This document shows positions 1-5,108 of a stretch of 10,784 bases of DNA, piece after piece. This stretch comes from Chloroflexota bacterium (GTDB lineage: Bacteria; Chloroflexota; Anaerolineae; JAADDB01), in contig JAADDB010000194.1 of the NCBI GenBank assembly GCA_013154135.1, positions 1-10,784 on the forward strand. Reading direction: 5' to 3'. Position 1 is the stretch's first letter, and each line of letters starts with the position of its first letter. Made by a program: the position numbers and the translations under genes. The notes below the pieces were generated by a model. The model did not search any database. It saw only the letters and a list, made by a program, of their open reading frames with translations, and was not told the origin of the DNA.

Positions 1-46
1 CTCCCAATGCTGGGAGAGAGGAGGGGGCCAAGGACGTTGTGTGGGA
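1..46. repeat. Dispersed hairpin repeat, right part (left edge cut by window)
   Basis: This segment matches 10653-10698 in the same orientation with only a few mismatches at its right end. The complete copy near the window end forms a 16-bp perfect hairpin with an ATGC loop. Here only the inner left arm (CTCCCA), the loop and the right arm are inside the window. It is non-coding and probably a REP-like multicopy intergenic element. Confidence 0.75.
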
Positions 47-53
47 TACGGGT

Positions 54-142
54 GGAAGTGCATGACCGGCCGAGCATCGCCACAAACGGCCCACGGGCGG
101 AGGTGCATGACCGGCCCCGAATCGCCCCGCACGGTCCAGGGG
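54..142. repeat. Two-copy imperfect tandem repeat, about 45 bp per unit
   Basis: Copy 1 (54-98) and copy 2 (99-142) share the core GTGCATGACCGGCC, and spaced ATCGCC, ACGG and CC.CGGGGC-like blocks further along. Read in the frame starting at position 7 they would encode a 15-residue tandem repeat beginning EVHDRP. That frame has no ribosome binding site and runs into the 7-bp repeat arrays, so I treat it as non-coding. It could also be the remnant of a decayed gene. Confidence 0.6.
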
Positions 143-157
143 CGCCCTCCCGTCCCC

Positions 158-185
158 TTATTCGTTACTCGTTATGCGTTAGGCT
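158..185. repeat. Degenerate 7-bp tandem repeat array (4 units)
   Basis: Units in register are TTATTCG, TTACTCG, TTATGCG and TTAGGCT. The consensus TTAnTCG is the reverse complement of the CGAnTAA units found at 9922-10509. The array is in non-coding DNA left of the repressor promoter and belongs to a family of seven such arrays in this window. Confidence 0.7.
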
Positions 186-226
186 CTTCGCCTATCCCAG
201 CCGATCTCGCCCTTCAGCCAACCCCC

Positions 227-261
227 TTAATCGTTACTCATTAATCGTCAATCGTTAATCG
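227..261. repeat. Degenerate 7-bp tandem repeat array (5 units)
   Basis: Units in register are TTAATCG, TTACTCA, TTAATCG, TCAATCG and TTAATCG. The array ends 13 bp before the -35 box of the repressor promoter. It is AT-richer than its surroundings. Whether it affects the promoter, for example as an UP-like or protein-binding element, cannot be told from sequence. Confidence 0.75.
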
Positions 262-274
262 TTCCTCCTTACTC

Positions 275-303
275 TTGACATTTCCCCGCCTCTTTGGTAT
301 ACT
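275..303 (+). promoter_or_regulatory. Sigma-70 type promoter of the repressor/ABC unit
   Basis: A consensus -35 box TTGACA (275-280) is followed after exactly 17 bp by TATACT (298-303), which differs from the -10 consensus at one position. Transcription should start near 310, leaving a leader of about 135 nt before the repressor start codon. The last bases of the -10 box lie inside the first operator palindrome, so repressor binding would directly block polymerase. Confidence 0.88.
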
Positions 304-328
304 AACACGTGTTAGTGACACGTGTTAC
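301..328. promoter_or_regulatory. Tandem palindromic operators for the LacI-family repressor
   Basis: ACTAACACGTGTTAGT (301-316) is a perfect 16-bp palindrome. A second site, GTGACACGTGTTAC (315-328), is palindromic except for one pair. Both share the ACACGTGT core, with centres 13 bp apart. An even-length palindrome with a central CG pair is the usual form of a LacI-family operator. The position over the -10 box and start site, immediately upstream of a lacI-type gene, indicates autorepression. Both sites being occupied at once at this spacing would put dimers on different faces of the helix. Confidence 0.85.
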
Positions 329-358
329 CTGCCCGGCCGAACGTTTTTGAGGGAGCAT

Positions 359-428
359 GGGAGCCCGAACCCACCAGGGCTCCGCGAGTACCGGTGGGGT
401 TGCCCACACGGCAGTGGAGACCCCACCG
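359..428 (+). promoter_or_regulatory. Two stem-loops in the repressor mRNA leader
   Basis: GGAGCCC (360-366) pairs with GGGCTCC (377-383). CGGTGGGGT (392-400) pairs with ACCCCACCG (420-428), with an inner TGCC/GGCA stem (401-404, 410-413). The second stem ends five bases before the Shine-Dalgarno sequence AAGGGGGA (433-440), so it could tune translation or simply keep the site open. No known riboswitch class was recognised. Confidence 0.5.
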
Positions 429-445
429 CATCAAGGGGGACCGCT

Positions 446-1492
446 ATGGGGCGCAAGAAGCGGGTCACCGCGAAGGATGTGGCCCAGTTGGCCGGCGTCT
501 CACGGACAACGGTGTCGTTGGTGCTGAACAACGCGCCCAACGTGCACATCTCGCCCGAGACGCGGCGCCGAGTGCTGGAGGCTGCTCGCCAACTCAACTA
601 CCATCCCCACGCCGCGGCCCGCAGCCTGGTCAGCCAGCGCTCCATGACCCTGGGCCTGGTCCTCTGTCAATCCCCCGAGCAGGTGTTCGCGGATCCCTTC
701 CTCCCCCAGGTGCTCCAGGGCATCAACCACGTGGCCCAGACCGCGGGCTACCGCATCCTCCTGGAGACCATGTCCAACCCGGAGGATGACGGGTACACGG
801 CCCTGGCCCTGGAGAACCGCATCGACGGCTTCATCCTCTCCGGACCCCGCTCCGACGACGCGGCATTGCGCGCGCTCTACGAGGACGGATTCCCCATCGT
901 CCTCCTGGGCCGTTTGCCCGATGTGCCCATCCCTTTTGTGGACGTGGATAACGTGCGCGCGGCCCACGGCGCGGTCTCCCACCTCATCCGCCTGGGACAC
1001 ACCCGCATCGGCATGATCACCAATGGGCCCCTCCACTACACGGCCAGCGCGGACCGGCTGGAAGGGTATCGGCGTGCGCTGGCCGACCACGGTCTGGAGT
1101 ACGACGACGCGTTGGTGGCCTTTGGCGCGTTCCGGGAGGAGAGTGGCCAGGCCGCGATGGACCGCCTTCTGGCCCTGGACGATCCCCCTACCGCGGTGTT
1201 CGCCGCGAGCGACGCCATCGCCCTGGGCGCGCTGGTCTCCCTCCGTCGGCACGGGCTGCGCGTGCCCGACGATATGGCACTGGTGGGGTTCGACGACATC
1301 CCCCTGGCCGCGTATGTGAATCCCCCGCTGACCACCGTTCGTCTCCCCGCACGCCAACTGGGCGAGGAGGCCGCGCGGCTCCTCGTCGCCCTGGTGGAGG
1401 GGCGCCCGGTGGAGACGACCCAAATCTTGCTGGAAACCACCCTCATCGTGCGGGAATCCTGCGGATCACACCGGGATTCAGGAGTTCGCTGA
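446..1492 (+). CDS. LacI/GalR-family transcriptional repressor of the sugar-uptake unit
   Basis: This is a 348-aa sugar-responsive DNA-binding repressor, the usual length for the family. The N-terminal helix-turn-helix (about residues 8-28, TAKDVAQLAGVSRTTVSLVLN) and hinge helix (HPHAAARSL, 53-61) are intact. A periplasmic-binding-protein-like effector domain fills about 66-335, with family-typical stretches such as IGMITNGP, AVFAASDAIALGAL and VPDDMALVGFDDIPLA. The ATG at 446 is chosen because AAGGGGGA precedes it by five bases and the HTH then begins near the N-terminus; the open frame upstream to 275 runs through the promoter and is not coding. Tandem palindromes over its own promoter suggest autoregulation, and the ABC genes 83 bp downstream suggest that it also controls them. 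The effector is probably the imported sugar, which cannot be named from sequence. Confidence 0.95.
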   Translation: MGRKKRVTAKDVAQLAGVSRTTVSLVLNNAPNVHISPETRRRVLEAARQLNYHPHAAARSLVSQRSMTLGLVLCQSPEQVFADPFLPQVLQGINHVAQTAGYRILLETMSNPEDDGYTALALENRIDGFILSGPRSDDAALRALYEDGFPIVLLGRLPDVPIPFVDVDNVRAAHGAVSHLIRLGHTRIGMITNGPLHYTASADRLEGYRRALADHGLEYDDALVAFGAFREESGQAAMDRLLALDDPPTAVFAASDAIALGALVSLRRHGLRVPDDMALVGFDDIPLAAYVNPPLTTVRLPARQLGEEAARLLVALVEGRPVETTQILLETTLIVRESCGSHRDSGVR

Positions 1493-1524
1493 CACGCACA
1501 TCAGCACGTCGGTCGTTGTCCAAC

Positions 1525-1552
1525 TCACGCATCACACATTACGCATTACAGA
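1525..1552. repeat. Degenerate 7-bp tandem repeat array (4 units)
   Basis: Units in register are TCACGCA, TCACACA, TTACGCA and TTACAGA. The array fills most of the short gap between the repressor stop and the binding-protein ribosome binding site (AAGGAG, 1562-1567). It is more diverged than the other arrays of the window but keeps the 7-bp spacing. No convincing separate promoter or second operator was seen in this gap. Confidence 0.55.
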
Positions 1553-1575
1553 GGCATTAGAAAGGAGAAGGTGCC

Positions 1576-2979
1576 ATGCGTAAGACACTGTGGTTGCTCC
1601 CCATTCTCATCGTGGCCGTGCTGCTTGCGGCCTGCGCTCAGCCCACCCCGGAGACCAAAATCATCAAGGAAACCGTGGTGGTCACCAAGGAAGTGGAAAA
1701 GGTGGTGACCAAAGAGGTGGAGAAAGTCGTCACCAAAGAAGTCGAGAAGGTAGTGACCAAGGTCGTGGAAAAGGAAGTCCCCACCTCCAAGGGTGTGGTG
1801 ACGGTCCTCGGTGTGTGGGGCGGTGACGAGTACACGAATTTCCGGGACGCGGTGTTGCCCTTCACCGAGAAGACGGGCATCGGCATGGCCTTTGAGGGCA
1901 CACGAGACCTGGCCGCGGTGCTCACCACCCGCATCGAGGCCGGCAATCCGCCCGACCTGGCCATCCTGCCCAACCCCGGCCAGTTGTACGAACTCGCGGC
2001 CGAGGGCAAGTTGGTCCCCCTGGATTCCTTCATGGATGTGGAACAGTTGAAGAAGGATTACGGCGAATCCTGGGTCGACATCGCGAGTTACGATGGGCAC
2101 GTCTACGGCATCTTCTACAAAGTCGCGGTGAAGAGCCTGGTTTGGTACAACCCCAAGGCCTTCGCGGCCAAGGGCTACCAGATCCCCAAGACGTGGGATG
2201 AAATGATCGCCCTCTCGGACCAGATCGTGGCCGATGGGAGCACGCCCTGGTGCATTGGGCTGGAGAGTGGTTCGGCCAGCGGTTGGCCCGGCACGGACTG
2301 GATCGAGGACATCATGCTGCGCACGGCCGGGCCTGAGGTGTACGACAAGTGGGTGTGGCATGAAATCCCGTGGACAGACCCCGCGGTGAAGACCGCGTGG
2401 GAGTACTTCGGCACGATCGCGCGCAACGACAAGTACGTGTACGGCGGCACCACGGGTGAACTGTCCACCAACTTCGGCGACGCGCCGCGGCCCATGTTCG
2501 ACGACCCGCCCGGATGCTACATGCACCGCCAGGCGTCCTTTATCACCAGCTTCTTCCCCAAGGGGCTGAAGCCGGGTGAGGACTACGACTTCTTCCCCTT
2601 CCCGCCCATTGACGAGAAGTGGGGGACGCCCGCTCTGGTGGCCGGCGACGTGATCGTCATGCTCAACGACACGCCGGAAGCCCGCCAACTGGTGGAATAC
2701 CTCGCGTCCCCCGAGCCCCAGGAAGCCTGGGCCAAGAAGGGCGGCTTCATCTCCGCGAACAAGCGGGTGCCTCTGGACGCGTATCCGGATGAGTTGACCC
2801 GCAAGATGGCGGAGATGATCGTCAACGCGAAGGTCGCCCGGTTCGACGGTTCGGACCTGATGCCCGCGGCCGTGGGCGCGGGGGCCTTCTGGAAGGGCGT
2901 GTTGGATTACGTGGGCGGCGCGGACCTGGACGCGGTGCTGGAGGAGATCGAGGCGGTGGCCCAGGACGCGTACAAGTAA
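1576..2979 (+). CDS. ABC transporter sugar-binding lipoprotein (family 1, CUT1, alpha-glucoside-type)
   Basis: A 467-aa extracellular solute-binding protein that captures a sugar or oligosaccharide and delivers it to the two permeases downstream. A lipoprotein signal peptide (MRKTLWLLPILIVAVLLAAC) ends in the lipobox LAAC, with Cys20 as the lipidated residue. Residues 37-68 are four tandem 8-residue repeats (TKEVEKVV), a charged spacer common in Chloroflexota binding proteins. The family 1 fold follows from about residue 74, with the stretch CYMHRQASF (314-322) and a C-terminal ANKRVPLDAYPDE region like those I recall from alpha-glucoside binding proteins. AAGGAG lies eight bases before the ATG. 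Substrate assignment is tentative; maltose, trehalose or other glucosides are possible. Confidence 0.9.
   Translation: MRKTLWLLPILIVAVLLAACAQPTPETKIIKETVVVTKEVEKVVTKEVEKVVTKEVEKVVTKVVEKEVPTSKGVVTVLGVWGGDEYTNFRDAVLPFTEKTGIGMAFEGTRDLAAVLTTRIEAGNPPDLAILPNPGQLYELAAEGKLVPLDSFMDVEQLKKDYGESWVDIASYDGHVYGIFYKVAVKSLVWYNPKAFAAKGYQIPKTWDEMIALSDQIVADGSTPWCIGLESGSASGWPGTDWIEDIMLRTAGPEVYDKWVWHEIPWTDPAVKTAWEYFGTIARNDKYVYGGTTGELSTNFGDAPRPMFDDPPGCYMHRQASFITSFFPKGLKPGEDYDFFPFPPIDEKWGTPALVAGDVIVMLNDTPEARQLVEYLASPEPQEAWAKKGGFISANKRVPLDAYPDELTRKMAEMIVNAKVARFDGSDLMPAAVGAGAFWKGVLDYVGGADLDAVLEEIEAVAQDAYK
1684..1779 (+). repeat. In-gene 24-bp tandem repeat coding for the TKEVEKVV linker
   Basis: Four 24-bp units encode TKEVEKVV three times and then TKVVEKEV. 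Lys, Glu and Val codons differ between units (AAG/AAA, GAA/GAG, GTG/GTC/GTA), so the peptide repeat is kept while the DNA has diverged. This suggests selection on the protein spacer, not recent slippage. Confidence 0.85.
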
Positions 2980-3013
2980 AGCGCAACTCGTAATCCCTGA
3001 AAGCATGAGCGAT

Positions 3014-3101
3014 CGGGGCGAGGTGGGATGTTGGCGTCCTCGCCCCGTGCGAGAAAAGTGGGGTGTGCGTGGCGGGTGGGCCTTACCCGCTCGCCACGCA
3101 C
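3014..3101 (+). promoter_or_regulatory. Two strong stem-loops between binding-protein and permease genes
   Basis: CGGGGCGAGG (3014-3023) pairs with CCTCGCCCCG (3038-3047). GTGCGTGGCGGGTGGG (3065-3080) pairs over 16 bp, with two G-U pairs, to 3086-3101 around a CCTTA loop. Neither has a T-tract downstream, so they are unlikely to be complete intrinsic terminators. By analogy with the stem-loops of the malE-malF intergenic region, they probably stabilise the binding-protein mRNA or reduce read-through so that the binding protein outnumbers the permeases. The rest of this 232-bp gap shows nothing else until the permease ribosome binding site. Confidence 0.65.
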
Positions 3102-3211
3102 CCAAAACATGAGGGGAAACGGAGGAACTCTCGTCCCCTCGCTTTTCCAAGCCGCCCGATGTTGTCGAAAGTCCAGATCACGCATGATGCAACAAAATTC
3201 CGGAGGCTCCT

Positions 3212-4081
3212 ATGTCCCGAAAACGCGATTGGGTCCCCTGGTTATACTTGGCCCCCGCGTTGCTCATCCTGAGCGTGTACCTGGTCTATCCCATCGTGGG
3301 GACGGTGTATTACAGCTTCTTCGACAAGCGGTCGCAGCACTTTGTGGGGTGGGCCAATTACAAGTGGGCCCTCACGTCCAAGGTGATGCACATCGCGTTC
3401 CGCAACAACATCCTCTGGCTCATCTTCTTCACCGTGTTCGTGGTCGCGTTCGGCCTGCTCCTGGCCGTGCTCGCGGACCGGGTGCGCTACGAGTCCCCAC
3501 TGAAGTCCATCATCTTTCTGCCGATGGCCATTTCCTTTGTGGGCGCGGGGGTGATCTGGAAGTTCGTGTACGCGTACCGACCCAAGGGGGCCCCACAGAT
3601 CGGTCTGTTGAACGCGATTATCACCGCGTTGGGCGGGGAACCGGTGGGCTGGCTGGTGAACCGCAGTGTGAACAATTTCGCCCTGATCGTGGTGGGCATT
3701 TGGGTGTGGACGGGCTTCTGCATGGTGGTGCTCTCCGCGGCGTACAAGGGCATCCCCAAGGAATTGTTGGAAGCGGCACGGGTGGACGGCGCGAATGAGT
3801 GGCAGATCTTCCGCCACGTGACCCTGCCTCTCATGGTGCCCACCATCGCGGTGGTGACCACGACAATGGTCATCAACGTGCTCAAGGTGTTCGACATCGT
3901 GTACGTGATGACCAACGGCGACTTCGGCACAGAGGTGCTGGCCAACCGCATGTACAAGGAGATGTTCAATTACCGCAACTACGGTCGGGCCAGCGCGATC
4001 GCGGTGATCTTGCTGTTGGCCATCATCCCCGTCATGCTCATCAACATCCGCCGCTTCCAGGAAGAGGAGGCCTTGCGATGA
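3212..4081 (+). CDS. Sugar ABC transporter permease, MalF/UgpA-like (CUT1 family)
   Basis: A 289-aa inner-membrane permease forming one half of the translocation channel. About six hydrophobic segments are visible (roughly residues 10-30, 66-88, 98-118, 156-178, 208-228 and 262-280). The cytoplasmic EAA loop that docks on the ATPase is clear at 187-206 (EAARVDGANEWQIFRHVTLP). The short N-terminus without the long first periplasmic loop of E. coli MalF is normal for Gram-positive and Chloroflexota CUT1 permeases. GGAGG (3202-3206) precedes the ATG by five bases. The stop codon overlaps the start of the second permease in an ATGA junction, so the two are probably translationally coupled and form a heterodimer. 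Confidence 0.95.
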   Translation: MSRKRDWVPWLYLAPALLILSVYLVYPIVGTVYYSFFDKRSQHFVGWANYKWALTSKVMHIAFRNNILWLIFFTVFVVAFGLLLAVLADRVRYESPLKSIIFLPMAISFVGAGVIWKFVYAYRPKGAPQIGLLNAIITALGGEPVGWLVNRSVNNFALIVVGIWVWTGFCMVVLSAAYKGIPKELLEAARVDGANEWQIFRHVTLPLMVPTIAVVTTTMVINVLKVFDIVYVMTNGDFGTEVLANRMYKEMFNYRNYGRASAIAVILLLAIIPVMLINIRRFQEEEALR

Positions 4082-4938
4082 TCCGACGTCTGGAATCTAC
4101 CATCGCGCGTGTGCCCTTGCACCTGGTCCTGGTGGGGATGGCCCTGGCCTGGTTCATCCCGACCCTGGGCCTGCTCATCAGCTCCTTCCGCACCCAGGAC
4201 GCGGTGTTGTCCTCGGGCTGGTGGACGGTGTTCCGCAACCCCTTCCTCGCGGGGCAATTCACCTTGGAGAACTACAAAGCGGTGTTGGAAGCCCAGGGCA
4301 TGGGGCGGGCATTTGTGAACAGCATCATCATCACCCTCCCCGCGACGGTGTTGCCCATCCTGGTGGCCGCGCTGGCCGCGTACGCGTTCGCGTGGATGGA
4401 CTTCCCCCTGCGCCGCACCCTCTTCATGGTGGTCGTGGGGCTCCTGGTGGTCCCCTTGCAGATGACGCTCATCCCCATCCTGCGGCTGTACAACAAGACC
4501 CACCTCGCGGGCACGTTTCCGGGCATCTGGCTGGCCCACACGGGCTACGGGTTGCCCCTGGCCGTCTACCTGCTGCGCAATTTCTTCTCGGAGATCCCCC
4601 GGGACCTGTTTGAATCCGCGTTCTTGGACGGCGCGACCCGTTGGACCGCGTTCCGGGTGATTGTGCTGCCCCTGTCCGTGCCCGCGCTTGCGTCCCTGGC
4701 GATTTTCCAGTTCATCTGGGTGTGGAATGACCTGCTGGTCGCGCTGGTGTACCTGGGCGGCACGGAGAAGGTGGCTCCGCTGACCGTGCGGTTGAGCAGT
4801 CTGGTGAACTCCCTGGGCCAGAACTGGCACCTGCTCACCGCGGCCGCGTTCATCTCGATGGCCCTGCCCCTGGTCATCTTCTTCTCCCTGCAGCGCTATT
4901 TTGTGCGGGGGATCCTCGCGGGGTCGGTGAAGGGATAA
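4078..4938 (+). CDS. Sugar ABC transporter permease, MalG/UgpE-like (CUT1 family)
   Basis: A 286-aa partner permease with about six membrane segments (roughly 13-34, 81-103, 114-134, 150-168, 200-222 and 253-271). Its EAA-type loop is at 179-198 (ESAFLDGATRWTAFRVIVLP), with the first E-A-A degenerate (ESA) but the D-G spacing and terminal LP intact. The start at 4078 is supported by GAGGAGG at 4064-4070 and by the 4-bp overlap with the upstream permease. The open frame extends further upstream to 3799, but that part is a shadow of the first permease. No ATP-binding subunit gene follows; the strand changes after this gene, so the complex presumably borrows an MsmX-like ATPase encoded elsewhere. 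Confidence 0.95.
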   Translation: MIRRLESTIARVPLHLVLVGMALAWFIPTLGLLISSFRTQDAVLSSGWWTVFRNPFLAGQFTLENYKAVLEAQGMGRAFVNSIIITLPATVLPILVAALAAYAFAWMDFPLRRTLFMVVVGLLVVPLQMTLIPILRLYNKTHLAGTFPGIWLAHTGYGLPLAVYLLRNFFSEIPRDLFESAFLDGATRWTAFRVIVLPLSVPALASLAIFQFIWVWNDLLVALVYLGGTEKVAPLTVRLSSLVNSLGQNWHLLTAAAFISMALPLVIFFSLQRYFVRGILAGSVKG

Positions 4939-5029
4939 GGCCGGGCAAGCCCGCGGCGGGGTGGATTAGGGACCGTGCACCCGGTATCCGACCGCGCGCA
5001 GGGCCCGGAGGTCAGCGTGAGGAGAAAGC

Positions 5030-5077
5030 GTTCTGCGGGCACGGGTCGGGACGTGCCCTCCACCATGCCCGCAGAAC
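5030..5077. terminator. Putative terminator between convergent operons
   Basis: GTTCTGCGGGCA (5030-5041) and TGCCCGCAGAAC (5066-5077) form a perfect 12-bp inverted repeat. An alternative inner stem, GGGCACG/CGTGCCC, can form from the left arm. On the plus strand the hairpin is followed by AGTTTTGG, a short T-run. It lies 91 bp past the permease stop and 32 bp past the end of the convergent peptidase gene, so it is well placed to stop both. The long loop and short T-run make efficiency uncertain. Confidence 0.55.
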
Positions 5078-5108
5078 AGTTTTGGTCCGTGGATGTGCGT
5101 TGATTCCT

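Noticed and set aside
275..445. N-terminal extension of the LacI-family protein
   Set aside because: The extended frame starts within the -35 box and reads through the operators. The helix-turn-helix begins normally after the ATG at 446, which has a good Shine-Dalgarno.
1488..1575. Second operator or separate promoter before the binding-protein gene
   Set aside because: Only a 5-bp inverted repeat (GCTGA/TCAGC, 1488-1505) and a poor TTGTCC box were found. Nothing resembles the ACACGTGT operators or a -10 box.
1546..3150. 534-aa open frame on the minus strand opposite the binding-protein gene
   Set aside because: It is antisense to a clear lipoprotein gene and has a His/Arg/Gly-rich composition typical of GC-rich shadow frames. 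It has no ribosome binding site or recognisable domain.
5074..5086. GAACAGTTTTGGT shared with the complement of 9998-10011
   Set aside because: The two differ in T-run length and context. One is the tail of a terminator-like hairpin and the other flanks a REP-like hairpin, so a common origin is not supported beyond a short match.
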